Assembly (NCBI GenBank): GCA_031362985.1
Contig: JANLTO010000011.1
Location: 9,340-73,339 of the forward strand
Length of the DNA: 64,000 bases
DNA from: SHZL01 sp031362985
Lineage (GTDB): Bacteria; Pseudomonadota; Gammaproteobacteria; Xanthomonadales; SZUA-36
Reading direction: 5' to 3'
Shown here: in pieces, positions 34,237 through 44,414 of the stretch
Layout of the letters: each line of letters opens with the position of its first letter
Position numbering within the stretch: the stretch's first letter is position 1
Made by a program: the position numbers and the translations under genes
Notes under the pieces: model-generated
What the model saw: only the letters and a program-made list of their open reading frames with translations
Databases searched by the model: none
What the model was told of the DNA's origin: nothing

Positions 34237-37200
34237 TTAGTCGCTCGGCAACTGCGCCAGCCGTGCAGTTTCACTTTCCAGCACTGCGCGCTGTGCTGCG
34301 GTGGGTGGTGCATCCACATGTTCGAGATCAATGGCGAGAGCAGTCAGCGCAGCGGCTATGGACTGGGGTGTATCGGCACCAGGTTCTGCCTTGGTCTCTT
34401 TCATGCCTGCGGCAAGCGTTACCGTACGCTGCAACGCGCCCGCAACTTCTTGCTGAAACGCCAGCAGATCGGCCAGTTCCGAATCGGTGGCAGTCACGCG
34501 CGGGTCCATCACCACAGTCAGTTCCTGCTCAACGGGTTCTTGCACAATCGTGGCATTCCCTGCACTCAGGCGCACGGTGTATCTACCCGGCAGTACAAAA
34601 GCCCCGTCCGGAAGAATGGGGGTTTCGATTTCCGGTACGGCTGCAATGGAATACTCCGATTCCAGCGTCGGCGGCGGAGCGTAACGCAGGTTCCATACAA
34701 AGCGATGATGGCCAGGGCTTGCCGCTAATGGTTGAGGATCACCCAGCCAGGTGTTCGCGAAATACACCCGGGCATTGGGCTTAGGCGGCAGGCTCTCACT
34801 GTTAAAACTTTGGATCAAGCTGCCATCGCTCGCCAGGATCTCGAGACGCAACACGCCGGAGAAATCATCTGGCAAGATGTAATCCAGTATCGCCCCGGCC
34901 GGTGGATTTTCACCGGTGGGTTCTTCCGGCGGCAGCGGCGTGTCCTTGTTCTGGTTGAAGCGCAAACGCACAGCGGGGGCCGGCGCCACCAGTTGTGCTT
35001 TTTCTGTTGGTTTTGATTTGGAGTTGGAGTTGGGATTGGAACTGGCCATGACCAAGTGTCTCAAGGGCGCTACGTCAGTCAGCACCCAAATCGCGCGTCC
35101 CTGAGTGGCAATGACCAGATCGCCCTTATGCACCATTAAGTCGTTGACGCCGGTAGTGGGCAGCTTGAGTTGCAGGCTCTGCCAGTGCTCCCCATCATCA
35201 AACGACACATGCACACCCCGGCTGGTGCCGGCATAGAGCAAGCCGGGATGTTGCGGGTCCTGGCGCACCACGTTCACGTATTCACCAGCGGGCAGGTCAT
35301 GACCCATTTCCCGCCAACTCTTGCCGGCATCGTGGGTGACATAGGCACGCGGCTCGAAGTCGTTCAGGCGATGCCGGTCAACCGCAAGGTAGGCGGTTTT
35401 TGTATCCCCCGCTGACGCATCGATGAGGTTGACACGGCTCCAGTCCTCCAGCCCGGCGGGAGTGACATTGTCCCAGCTCTCGCCACCATTGGACGTGAGA
35501 AACACCCGGCCATTATTCGTGCCGGCCCAGACCAGTCCATCCTGCAGTGGCGAAGGGGCGATGCTGAATATCGTTCCATAGCCACACGCGGTGGCCTGGT
35601 CGCGGGGCGCATCGGTGCAGTTGCGTACAGAGGCATCAGCACCGCTTAAGTCGGGACTGATGGTCTGCCAGCTCTGGCCCCCGTCGACGGACCGGAACAC
35701 CACCTGTGCGGCCGTATACATGGCATGGGGCGGCACCGCGGAAATCGCCAGCGGGGTGATCCAGTCGTAACGATTGCGCACGGTCAGCGGATCTGCGGCA
35801 TAGCTCGAAACGGGCCAGGGAGAAACATTCTGCACTTGTGCCGTGCGTGCGTTCCAGCGGGAAATGCGCCCGCCCAGGCCGGCGCCATACACGATGTTGG
35901 AGTCCTTTGGATCCGGCACATCACCATCGCGCTCGTCGCCGCCCACCGGGTTCCAGTCACGGAAACTGATGCGCCCGTAGTCACTGCGGCTGGCGATGGA
36001 TACCGTACCACTGTCCTGTTGGCCGCTGTACACACGGTAGGGGAAGTTGTTATCCACGGCGAGGCGGTAGAACTGGCCGGTCGGCTGGTTGTACCAACTG
36101 CTCCAACTCTCGCCACCATCAAAGGTGACGACGGCGCCCTGGTCGGCGCCAACGATCATGCGCTGCGGATCGTTCGGGTCTATCCACAAGGCATGGTAGT
36201 CATCGCCTCCGGGCGAACTGCGCACGATGGTGAATGAGGCACCACCATCCGTGGAACGCCGCAGTGGTTGCCCGCCTGCCCACACGGTTTCTGCATTGGC
36301 CGGGTCAGCCGTCAGCCAACCCATGTAACTCGAAGCCAGGCTTTTGTCGGCGTTGACCTGTTGCCAGTACGCGCCGCCATCCTCGCTGCGGTACACCGCG
36401 CCACCGTCGCCGCTGGTCTGGATAGAAGCCCATACCCGCTGCGAACCATGTGCGGGTGCAACTGCCAGCTCAATGCGGCCAAGGGGTGCCGCCGGCAAGC
36501 CCTCCCCGGCAACCTCCATCCAGTTGCGGCCGCCATCATCGGAGCGGTAAATACCGCTGTGAGCGCCCAGCGTGGGCTGGAAATAATCCAGCCAGGGGTG
36601 GCGCTGCACTTGCCATAGCGAGGCATACAAAACGTCGGGTTGTTGCGGGTCATAGGCGATATCAGCAGCACCCGTGGTATCGTCCAAGAACAGCACCTTT
36701 TGCCAGCTGGCTCCACCGTCCTCGGTACGAAACAGCCCGCGCTCTGCGCTAGGGCCGAACACGGGACCCAGGGCGGCAACCACCGCTATATCTTCATCAC
36801 GCGGATCCACCCACAAGGCGCCAATGTGGCGGGTGGCCTCCAGGCCAAGGTGCTGCCAGGTCTGGCCAGAGTCGATCGATCGATAAACTCCATCGCCGTC
36901 AACCACGTCCCAGCGTTGCTGGATCTGGCCAGTTCCGATCCAGATCACATCCGGGTTGCTTGGCGCGAGGGTCAGTGCACCGATGGATGCACTGCCACCA
37001 TGTTCAAACAAGGGCCGCCAGGTAGCACCGGCATTGTCGGTGCGCCACACGCCCCCATCCGCTGAGCCAAAATAAAATGTCTCCCGCCGGTCAGGATGCC
37101 CGGCCACTGCGGTAGCCCAGCCGCCGCGGAAAGGACCAAGCAAGCGCCAGGATAGATCTGCATAAGCCGACTGCGGCACTGCGGCCTCGACGTCGGTGGC

Positions 37201-37260
37201 GAACAGCGAAATCAGCAGCACGGGCAGCAGTAAGACAGAATGGCTAAAACGTATTTTCAT
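34237..37260 (-). CDS. Exported BNR/Asp-box beta-propeller protein
   Basis: A 1007-residue protein with a signal peptide (MKIRFSHSVLLLPVLLISLF). At least ten Asp-box type repeats are readable, including RTDNAGATW, RSIDSGQTW, RTEDGGASW, RSDDGGRNW, RSEDGGAYW, RSTDGGASF, RSVDGGQSW and THDAGKSW. They indicate two sortilin/sialidase-like propellers, as in the VPS10/WD40/YVTN/BNR families. The C-terminal third, after a low-complexity Asn/Ser/Lys linker, is a separate beta-rich domain and a helical end. It shows no sialidase catalytic set that I can point to, so I do not assign an enzyme activity. Start at 37260: the frame extends to 37332, but the signal peptide begins here. Confidence 0.88.
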   Translation of the reverse strand: MKIRFSHSVLLLPVLLISLFATDVEAAVPQSAYADLSWRLLGPFRGGWATAVAGHPDRRETFYFGSADGGVWRTDNAGATWRPLFEHGGSASIGALTLAPSNPDVIWIGTGQIQQRWDVVDGDGVYRSIDSGQTWQHLGLEATRHIGALWVDPRDEDIAVVAALGPVFGPSAERGLFRTEDGGASWQKVLFLDDTTGAADIAYDPQQPDVLYASLWQVQRHPWLDYFQPTLGAHSGIYRSDDGGRNWMEVAGEGLPAAPLGRIELAVAPAHGSQRVWASIQTSGDGGAVYRSEDGGAYWQQVNADKSLASSYMGWLTADPANAETVWAGGQPLRRSTDGGASFTIVRSSPGGDDYHALWIDPNDPQRMIVGADQGAVVTFDGGESWSSWYNQPTGQFYRLAVDNNFPYRVYSGQQDSGTVSIASRSDYGRISFRDWNPVGGDERDGDVPDPKDSNIVYGAGLGGRISRWNARTAQVQNVSPWPVSSYAADPLTVRNRYDWITPLAISAVPPHAMYTAAQVVFRSVDGGQSWQTISPDLSGADASVRNCTDAPRDQATACGYGTIFSIAPSPLQDGLVWAGTNNGRVFLTSNGGESWDNVTPAGLEDWSRVNLIDASAGDTKTAYLAVDRHRLNDFEPRAYVTHDAGKSWREMGHDLPAGEYVNVVRQDPQHPGLLYAGTSRGVHVSFDDGEHWQSLQLKLPTTGVNDLMVHKGDLVIATQGRAIWVLTDVAPLRHLVMASSNPNSNSKSKPTEKAQLVAPAPAVRLRFNQNKDTPLPPEEPTGENPPAGAILDYILPDDFSGVLRLEILASDGSLIQSFNSESLPPKPNARVYFANTWLGDPQPLAASPGHHRFVWNLRYAPPPTLESEYSIAAVPEIETPILPDGAFVLPGRYTVRLSAGNATIVQEPVEQELTVVMDPRVTATDSELADLLAFQQEVAGALQRTVTLAAGMKETKAEPGADTPQSIAAALTALAIDLEHVDAPPTAAQRAVLESETARLAQLPSD

Positions 37261-37281
37261 GGCAGTCACATTGGCAATGAT

Positions 37282-37364
37282 GGGGTCAGAGTAAAGTGCC
37301 AGAGTAACCGAGTTAGTGGCCGTGGTGAACACGTTAGTTTACTCTGGCACTTTACTCTGACCCC
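37282..37364. repeat. Perfect 26 bp inverted repeat in a divergent promoter region
   Basis: The arm at 37282-37307 (GGGGTCAGAGTAAAGTGCCA and six more bases) is exactly complementary to 37339-37364, with a 31-base loop; weaker pairing continues outside. GGGGTCAGAGT-type palindromes resemble REP/MITE-like elements seen in many gammaproteobacterial genomes. It occupies most of the 115 bases between the BNR gene and uup. Confidence 0.9.
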
Positions 37365-37375
37365 TTGATTGCGCA

Positions 37376-39286
37376 ATGCCCCTGTTACGTCTCGATAAAG
37401 CCGCCCTGCACTATGGCACCCTGGTCCTGCTGGACGAAGTTGACCTGAGTATTTCCAGGGGCAAGAAAATCGGTCTGCTCGGTCGCAACGGCGCCGGCAA
37501 AACCACCTTGCTGCAGGTGCTGGCCAGTGTGATTGCACTGGATGCGGGCGAGCGCTGGCTGAGGCCTGGCACGCGCATTGCCTGGCTGCAGCAGACCCTG
37601 CCCGAAGCGGACGACCAGACCGTCTGGGACGTGGTCGCCTCCGGGCTGGCAGAGACCGGGCGCCTGCTGGCGCAATATCATCACCTGCTGGTGGACTTTG
37701 AGCACTCCGATATGGATGCGCTCGCACGAGTGCAGCATCAGCTCGAAGCCAACAATGGCTGGGCATTGCAGCAACGCGTTGAAACCGTCATCAGCCAGTT
37801 GCAGCTGCCCGGTGAATCCCGTATGGCCGAGTTGTCCGGAGGATGGCGACGCAGGGTTGCGCTGGGCCAGGCGCTGGTCAGCGAGCCGGACATCCTGTTG
37901 CTGGATGAGCCTACCAACCACCTCGATATCCCGGCCATTTGCTGGCTGGAAGAACAATTGCGTAATTTCCAGGGCGCGCTGATCCTCATTACCCACGACC
38001 GGCGCTTTTTGCAAAACGTCGCCAACTGGATGGCAGAACTGGATCGCGGGCACCTGACCCTCTGGCAGGGTAACTACCGGGGCTTCCTGCGTCACTGCGA
38101 GCAGCAAGCGCTGGCTGAAGAGCGGGCCAACGAGCTGTTCGACAAAAAACTCGCCCAGGAAGAAGTGTGGATTCGCCAGGGCATCAAGGCACGGCGCACG
38201 CGCAACGAAGGCCGGGTGCGCGCATTGGAATCCATGCGCGATGAGCGCAAGCAGCGGCGTGAGCGCAGCGGTTCGGCCGACTTCGTGCTCGAGGACGCCA
38301 GCCGTTCCGGCAAGATCGTCGCCGAACTCAAACACGTCAGCAAACGTTTCGAGGACAAACTCGTTATCGACGACTTCTCCACACTGATCCGGCGCGGCGA
38401 CCGCATAGGTATTGTTGGCGCTAATGGCGCAGGCAAAACCACGCTGGTAAAAATCATGCTGGGTGAGCTGAGCCCTGATTCAGGTGTGGTGGAGTTGGGC
38501 AGCAAGCTGGAAATTGCCTACTCTGATCAATTACGCGGCCACCTCGATCCGGACAAGAACCTCATAGACAATGTGTGCGGCGGCCAGGACTTTATCGATA
38601 TTGGCGGGAGGCGACGTCATGCCATTTCTTACCTGGGCGATTTCCTGTTTGGCCCCGACCGGGTGCGCATGCCGGTCAAGGCTTTATCCGGCGGGGAACA
38701 GAACCGGGCGGTGCTGGCCAAGCTATTCAGCAAACCCGCCAACCTGCTGGTGCTGGACGAACCGACCAACGACCTCGATATCGAGACCCTGGAATTACTG
38801 GAAGAAATCCTGCTGGGTTTTGATGGCACGGTCTTGCTGGTCAGCCACGACCGGGATTTCATGGACCACGTGGTGACCAACCTGATGGTGCTCGATGGTG
38901 CAGGCGGTATCAGCGAACACGTGGGTGGTTATAGCGACTGGGAAGCCCGCGGCGGTAACCTGACCGAAGTTTCCGCACTGCTTCCGGAAAAGCAGATAAT
39001 AGAAAAACCAGCCAAGCCAGCGGCGCTCGTAACGGGAACCGGCACCGATCAGGTGGCCATAAAAAAGCGCAAACTGTCATACAAGGACCAACGCGAACTC
39101 GAGAGCTTGCCGCTGCAAATTGAAAGACTGGAGCAGCAGGTAGCGGTCCTGACAGCCACCATGTCTGAACTCGCTTTCTACCAGTCCAGTGTTGCAGACA
39201 GGCAAAATGTCACGCGGAAGATCGCTGAAGCCCAACTGCAGTTGGATGCAGCTTTCCAGCGCTGGAATGAATTGGAAAACCCTTAG
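37376..39286 (+). CDS. uup: ABC-F ATPase Uup
   Basis: A 636-residue cytoplasmic ABC-F protein with two ATPase domains and no membrane segment. Walker A motifs are GRNGAGKTT at residues 36-44 and GANGAGKTT near 348. Signatures are LSGGWRRRVALGQAL and LSGGEQNRAVLAKLF, and Walker B motifs are LLLDEPTNHLD and LVLDEPTNDLD. The C-terminal 80 residues form the coiled coil typical of Uup, which binds branched DNA; ABC-F proteins also act on the ribosome. The first signature (GGWRRR) is somewhat unusual. Its promoter region is filled by the 26 bp inverted repeat. Confidence 0.93.
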   Translation: MPLLRLDKAALHYGTLVLLDEVDLSISRGKKIGLLGRNGAGKTTLLQVLASVIALDAGERWLRPGTRIAWLQQTLPEADDQTVWDVVASGLAETGRLLAQYHHLLVDFEHSDMDALARVQHQLEANNGWALQQRVETVISQLQLPGESRMAELSGGWRRRVALGQALVSEPDILLLDEPTNHLDIPAICWLEEQLRNFQGALILITHDRRFLQNVANWMAELDRGHLTLWQGNYRGFLRHCEQQALAEERANELFDKKLAQEEVWIRQGIKARRTRNEGRVRALESMRDERKQRRERSGSADFVLEDASRSGKIVAELKHVSKRFEDKLVIDDFSTLIRRGDRIGIVGANGAGKTTLVKIMLGELSPDSGVVELGSKLEIAYSDQLRGHLDPDKNLIDNVCGGQDFIDIGGRRRHAISYLGDFLFGPDRVRMPVKALSGGEQNRAVLAKLFSKPANLLVLDEPTNDLDIETLELLEEILLGFDGTVLLVSHDRDFMDHVVTNLMVLDGAGGISEHVGGYSDWEARGGNLTEVSALLPEKQIIEKPAKPAALVTGTGTDQVAIKKRKLSYKDQRELESLPLQIERLEQQVAVLTATMSELAFYQSSVADRQNVTRKIAEAQLQLDAAFQRWNELENP

Positions 39287-39401
39287 CTTTGACATGAAGA
39301 AAGTTCAGCATGCGCAATTTCGCAATATTTCGGGGCTTTTCGGTGTCTTTCACTGTAACATTCTCTGCTAATTTCCAAGAATGAAGCCCAACGCCTGATC
39401 C

Positions 39402-42251
39402 ATGTCCATGTTCGAAACATTTTCTGCGCCCAAATGGCAATCCAAGAACCCTGATATGCGGAGAGAGGCCGTCGAACAACTCGACGCCCAGGATGTCCTG
39501 CTGGAGCTGACTAATACGGACCCGGACGCAGGCGTCCAGGCTGCAGCGCTGGCCCGCATCACTGACCCTGCAACCCTCGATACCCTGGTTGATAGTTTGT
39601 CCGGTGACCTGCAGCAACAGGCCAAAACGCAACGCCTGCAGCAGTTGCTGCCGACGGAAGATGGCCTTGCCGCGATCCGGGACGATGCCCTGCTGGTGCG
39701 GATCGCCAGCCTGACCGATGACGCTACGCTGGCCGACCGAGCAATCGAGTGCGTGACCAGCGAAGACCTGCGCATGGACATCGCTTGTCATCACCCCGTG
39801 ACCAGGGTGCGCTTGAGTGCAGCGCAGGGCATAAAGAACCTGGAACGGTTGAACGAACTCATGCTGTTGGCCAGAGGCCACGATAAAGCGGTGTACCGCC
39901 ACTGCCAGGCTATCCTGGAAGAGCACGAAGCAGCGCAGCAGGCAGCAAAAGATCAGCGGGAAAAAGTTGCCCAGTTGGTCGAAAGAGCCGCAAAACTGGT
40001 CAAAGCAGTTACCTCCCTGGATGACGCAAGCAGCCACAAGATGCTTTCCTATCAATGGCAGAGCGTGGCTGCAGCAGCAAGCGCGCAGCAGAGTGAACAG
40101 TTCCTCAACGATATGGCGCGTTGCGAAAGCCAACTGGCGCAACTGGCGAAAGATTCAGCCCAGGCCCTGGCTGCGAGGAACGAAGCCATCGCCCGCACAT
40201 CTGCTGCGCGGGCAGCGCAGCAAGCTATTTTTGATGAACTGGAGCAACTGGAATCAGGCGTGGAAGTACCAGGTGATTCCGCCGCCATTCAGCCCTTCAC
40301 GGCACGCCTTGATGACGTCGAAGCCCGCTGGCGCGGCGAACAGGCAACGGTCAAGGCTTCGTCCGAACAAGCTGGCGTGTTTGTCTTTCGCCTGGAGCAA
40401 CTGCGCTCCATGCTCAGCACTGCGAAAAAACTCATCTCCAGGAAAGCAGCAATAAGCAAAAGCATTGCCGAGGCGGAATCCATAGACCCCGCCAACTACA
40501 CCGCATTACAAAGCCAGTTGGAGCGCTCCTCGAAATTGCTCGGTAGCTTGCACTGGCCGGAGGCATTCGCTCCGGCGCCTGCTGCCATAACGCAGTTGCA
40601 TAATGTGGTTGTGCAGTTGCAGGCCAAACTCGAAACGCTGGCGAAAAACCAGGAGAAGTACGCCGACAAGGTCCAGGCTTTGCTGGAAACCGTGCGCACC
40701 AAACTCGAGCAGGACCGGACCCACGAAGCCGACAAGGCGCTTGCCAAAACCCGCAAGGTGCTCAAATCCATCACGCCGAAACAGCGCCAGGCCATTGAGC
40801 GCAAGTTGGGTCCGCTGGCTGCACAAATGCAGGAAGTACATGAATGGCAGGAATTTGCCATCGAGCCCAAAAAACTTGAGCTCTGCGCCAAGATGAAAGC
40901 CCTGATTGGCAGCAGCGAAGATGTCGAGATGCTGGCGCTGAATATCCAGTCCCTGCAGGACGAATGGAAGCAAATTGGCGCTTTGCCCAATATCCGCGAG
41001 CAGTCCCTGTGGCATGAATTCAAGCACGCCGCCGACCAGGCGTGGAAGCCTTGCAAGGAAGCGTTCGAACTGCAGGCCAGGATACAGAAAGAAAACGCCC
41101 GCCAACGCAAGCAGGTAATAGCCCAGCTGAACGAATACAACCAGAAAATGGCCTGGCCACGATGCGCCGATGAACCGGCGAACCAAGGAGCTGTTGAAAC
41201 TACTGCGCACCCGGACTGGCGCATGGTGCAAAAAACGCTCGACACCGCGCGTGAAGCATTCCAGCACTTCAAGCCGGTCACACCAAAGGATGAGCGCAGC
41301 ACGCAGAAAGCATTTCGGGCGATTTGTGACCTGATTTACGGCCACATAAAGGATGAATATGCGCGCAACATTGCGCACAAAGAGGACCTCGTCAAGCGCG
41401 CACGCGAGCTTGCCGCGGTTGATGATTTGCCGCAGGCCATCGATACCTGCAAAAAACTGCAGCAGGCCTGGAAGCCCATTGGCCTGACGCCGGTGGGTGT
41501 CGATCGAAAATTGTGGCTGGCGTTTCGCGAGGCCTGTGACGCCGTATTTGCCCGCATGGACGAACAGCGCACGCACAGCAAGAATGAATTCACTGCACTG
41601 GTGAAACAGGCCGAAGCTTTGCGCGACCAGGCTCGTGCCGCGATGGCATCGACGGATGATGAAACTCGCTTGCAAATGCAGCACACCCTGGCTGGACTCA
41701 AACAACAACTGCTGGCGATCAACCTGCCTTCCGGCGTGCAACAGCGGCTAACGAAAGAGTTCGCGGAAATGGAAAAGCGCGCCCGCGATGGCGTTGCCGG
41801 CATACGTGAGCGTCGCCAGCAAGCCGGCTGGATAGCCCTGCTGGACAAGATCAGGGCCTGTGCCACCCAATCGACAGCAAGCCCGGCGGCGAATGAAGCG
41901 GTCCTCAGCGCGCTTTGGGAGCAGGCACAGGATCTGCCCAAAGGCATCAATGCCAGCCTGCTTGAAGCCTTCAGGCAGCAGGGTCCGGCGCTAGGAATCG
42001 AGGAGAAGTTGCGCGAAGCCTGTATTGCACTGGAAGTCCTGGCCGGGATCGAATCACCACCGGAAGACAAGAAGGCGCGCATGGACTATCAGATGCAAAG
42101 GCTGGTTAAAGGCATGGGCAGCAAAGTTGTCCAGGCTGAACCGGACCTGCTGAGTAGCATCAACGATTTCATCGCTCTGCGCCCGTCAGGTAACTGGGCA
42201 GGCCGATTTTGTTCTACCGTGCAGAAAACCAAGGGCATAGGCGCGGCCTAG
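39402..42251 (+). CDS. DUF349 domain protein
   Basis: A 949-residue, almost entirely helical cytoplasmic protein. The repeated DUF349 pattern is visible in segments such as LQDEWKQIGALPN near residue 515, FQHFKPVTPKDERSTQKAF, and LQQAWKPIGLTPVGVDRKLW. The N-terminal 150 residues look like HEAT-type helical pairs (LLELTNTDPDAGVQAAALARI). Proteins of this type are common in gammaproteobacteria, and their function is not established. It lies 115 bases after uup on the same strand. The start could be the ATG at 39402 or 39408. Confidence 0.88.
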   Translation: MSMFETFSAPKWQSKNPDMRREAVEQLDAQDVLLELTNTDPDAGVQAAALARITDPATLDTLVDSLSGDLQQQAKTQRLQQLLPTEDGLAAIRDDALLVRIASLTDDATLADRAIECVTSEDLRMDIACHHPVTRVRLSAAQGIKNLERLNELMLLARGHDKAVYRHCQAILEEHEAAQQAAKDQREKVAQLVERAAKLVKAVTSLDDASSHKMLSYQWQSVAAAASAQQSEQFLNDMARCESQLAQLAKDSAQALAARNEAIARTSAARAAQQAIFDELEQLESGVEVPGDSAAIQPFTARLDDVEARWRGEQATVKASSEQAGVFVFRLEQLRSMLSTAKKLISRKAAISKSIAEAESIDPANYTALQSQLERSSKLLGSLHWPEAFAPAPAAITQLHNVVVQLQAKLETLAKNQEKYADKVQALLETVRTKLEQDRTHEADKALAKTRKVLKSITPKQRQAIERKLGPLAAQMQEVHEWQEFAIEPKKLELCAKMKALIGSSEDVEMLALNIQSLQDEWKQIGALPNIREQSLWHEFKHAADQAWKPCKEAFELQARIQKENARQRKQVIAQLNEYNQKMAWPRCADEPANQGAVETTAHPDWRMVQKTLDTAREAFQHFKPVTPKDERSTQKAFRAICDLIYGHIKDEYARNIAHKEDLVKRARELAAVDDLPQAIDTCKKLQQAWKPIGLTPVGVDRKLWLAFREACDAVFARMDEQRTHSKNEFTALVKQAEALRDQARAAMASTDDETRLQMQHTLAGLKQQLLAINLPSGVQQRLTKEFAEMEKRARDGVAGIRERRQQAGWIALLDKIRACATQSTASPAANEAVLSALWEQAQDLPKGINASLLEAFRQQGPALGIEEKLREACIALEVLAGIESPPEDKKARMDYQMQRLVKGMGSKVVQAEPDLLSSINDFIALRPSGNWAGRFCSTVQKTKGIGAA

Positions 42252-42326
42252 ATTTTCGGCTGCAGCAGTTGGCGTTTGCCCGGGCGGGATTCTTCTTCGT
42301 TCAGTTTGCTCTCAAGAGGATCAAAA

Positions 42327-44405
42327 ATGCGCACACGCTGGATGTTTACTCCGCTGCAATTTGCCACGACGTTTCTTGCTGTACTCCTGTGTGCAACTGT
42401 CCTCGCGGCCGCCCAAGTGGACGAAAACAGGATTCTGGCGGAAACTTCGGCAGGAGAAAACTGGGTCCTGGCCGGCGGCAATTTTCGCGGCGAGCACTTC
42501 AGCCCGCTCAAACAATTGAATGATCAGAATGTTGCCGGTCTGGGGCTGGACTGGTGGGTAGACCTGCCATCACCCAACGGCATCGCGGCTACCCCCCTTA
42601 TGGTAGATGGCGTGATTTATCTTTCCGGGGCTTTTTCGCTGGTCTTCGCCATCGATGCAGGCACCGGCCAGACCCTCTGGACCTTTGACCCCAAAGTCCA
42701 GTTAAACGAGTCCAACAACTGGACCGGAAGGGTCAACCGCGGCGTGGCTGCCTGGGGAGACAAGATCCTGGTAACGGTTTCGGATTGTCGCCTGATCGGT
42801 TTGGATCGAGCCACCGGCAAAGAACAGTGGTCGCAACTAACCTGTGACCCGGAGTTGGGTTACAGCATCACCGATGCACCCCACGTCGGCGGCGGCAAGG
42901 TATTCGTCGGTAACGCTGGCTCGGAAAAAGGCGACCGCAACCGTGGCTACGTCAGTGCCTACGATGTCGCAACGGGCAAATTCCTGTGGCGCTTTTACAT
43001 CGTGCCCAGCCACATTGCCGCAGAAAACACTTCGCCCGCGATGAAGATGGCATTCGAAACCTGGAGCGGCAATGCCCTCGAGAAATTCGGCGGTGGCGGC
43101 AGCAACTGGAATGAAATGACCTATGACCCGGAATCCGGCTTGCTGTATTTCGGCACTGCCGGCGCACTACCCTACGCGTATGAAAAGCGCAGTCCCGGCG
43201 GCGGGGACAACCTGTTTACCTCATCGGTCGTGGCAGTCAATGCCGAAACCGGCGAATACGTGTGGCATTACCAGACCGTTCCCCAGGATAGCTGGGAATA
43301 TAACGCCACCATGAACATCGTACTGGCGGATCTACCCGTCAATGGCAAAACCACTAAGGCGCTGATGATCGCGCCCAAGAACGGGTTTTTCTATGTGCTC
43401 GACCGCATGACTGGCAAATTATTGTCCGCCAACAACTACGTGAAAGTGAACTGGGCCACGCATATTGACCTCGAAACCGGGCGGCCCGTGCTCAACCCCG
43501 AGGCTATGTACTGGAAGGCGCCACCTGGAACCCGGGTCATGATCTGGCCCAATGAATGGGGTGCACACAGCACCCAGCCCATGGCCTTTAATCCGGGTAC
43601 CGGGCTGGTCTACATACCTGCAGTCAATGTGCCGGACGTGGTGACCTGGAATGGCCCCGATGATTTTTCCGATACTCTGGAAATGTTCGACGAGGTCGAT
43701 GGCAAGCCGCACGTTCCCGGCATGCTGATCGCCTGGGATCCATTGACGCAAAGCGCGAAGTGGTCCGTTGAGCATGATGTGGCGTTCAATGGCGGCGTGC
43801 TCACCACTGCCGGCAACCTGGTATTCCAGGGCGATGCCAACGGCTTGTTCAGCGCCTACAACGCTGCGGACGGCAAGAGGCTGTGGAATGTTGCCACCGG
43901 CTCGGCCATTGGTGCAGCGCCGGTGAGCTATATCCTGGGCGGAGAGCAACGCGTACTGATTCCCATTGGCGCCGGCAATGCCATGCAATTCAGCTACCCC
44001 ACATTCCATGCGGGCCAGAAGACCAGTGGTAAAACCCGCCTCATGGCGTTTTCGCTGCAGGGAAAACTTCCCATGCCTGAAAACACCTGGGTGCCGCCGC
44101 CTCTTCCTGAGCTGCCCACGCAGACCGCATCGGCTGCAACAATTGAACAAGGACATGAAGCGTTCAATAAATTCTACTGCAGCGGTTGTCACGGCAAGAA
44201 TGCAGTTGCACGGAGGGGTGGATCGGTACCGGACCTGCGCTACGCGACCAAGGGAACCTACCTGCAATGGGACGGCATCGTGATCGGCGGAGCGCGTTCT
44301 GCCAAAGGGATGCCTGGCTTCGAGAAGATGACCCCGGAGCAGGCGGAAGCTTTGCGTGCCTGGGTGCTGTCAAAGGCCTGGGAACTGAAAACCGAAGCAC
44401 AATAG
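42327..44405 (+). CDS. PQQ-dependent alcohol dehydrogenase (quinohaemoprotein)
   Basis: A 692-residue periplasmic enzyme with a signal peptide (FATTFLAVLLCATVLAAA), an eight-bladed PQQ propeller and a C-terminal cytochrome c (CSGCH at residues 618-622, with Met in KGMPGF as likely sixth ligand). Propeller blocks include GNAGSEKGD with the active-site Glu, and GGDNLF with the catalytic Asp. The Asn of the usual GTGN block is missing: the site reads YFGTAGALPY. The adjacent-Cys disulfide of methanol dehydrogenases is also absent. The substrate is therefore uncertain. Start: ATG at 42327 with AGAGGA upstream; the frame extends to 42276. Confidence 0.9.
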   Translation: MRTRWMFTPLQFATTFLAVLLCATVLAAAQVDENRILAETSAGENWVLAGGNFRGEHFSPLKQLNDQNVAGLGLDWWVDLPSPNGIAATPLMVDGVIYLSGAFSLVFAIDAGTGQTLWTFDPKVQLNESNNWTGRVNRGVAAWGDKILVTVSDCRLIGLDRATGKEQWSQLTCDPELGYSITDAPHVGGGKVFVGNAGSEKGDRNRGYVSAYDVATGKFLWRFYIVPSHIAAENTSPAMKMAFETWSGNALEKFGGGGSNWNEMTYDPESGLLYFGTAGALPYAYEKRSPGGGDNLFTSSVVAVNAETGEYVWHYQTVPQDSWEYNATMNIVLADLPVNGKTTKALMIAPKNGFFYVLDRMTGKLLSANNYVKVNWATHIDLETGRPVLNPEAMYWKAPPGTRVMIWPNEWGAHSTQPMAFNPGTGLVYIPAVNVPDVVTWNGPDDFSDTLEMFDEVDGKPHVPGMLIAWDPLTQSAKWSVEHDVAFNGGVLTTAGNLVFQGDANGLFSAYNAADGKRLWNVATGSAIGAAPVSYILGGEQRVLIPIGAGNAMQFSYPTFHAGQKTSGKTRLMAFSLQGKLPMPENTWVPPPLPELPTQTASAATIEQGHEAFNKFYCSGCHGKNAVARRGGSVPDLRYATKGTYLQWDGIVIGGARSAKGMPGFEKMTPEQAEALRAWVLSKAWELKTEAQ

Positions 44406-44414
44406 ATGCCCTGA

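Noticed and set aside
40506..41741. 411-residue frame opposite the DUF349 gene
   Set aside because: Antisense shadow of a real helical protein gene; composition is biased Leu/Phe/Val as expected from the complement.
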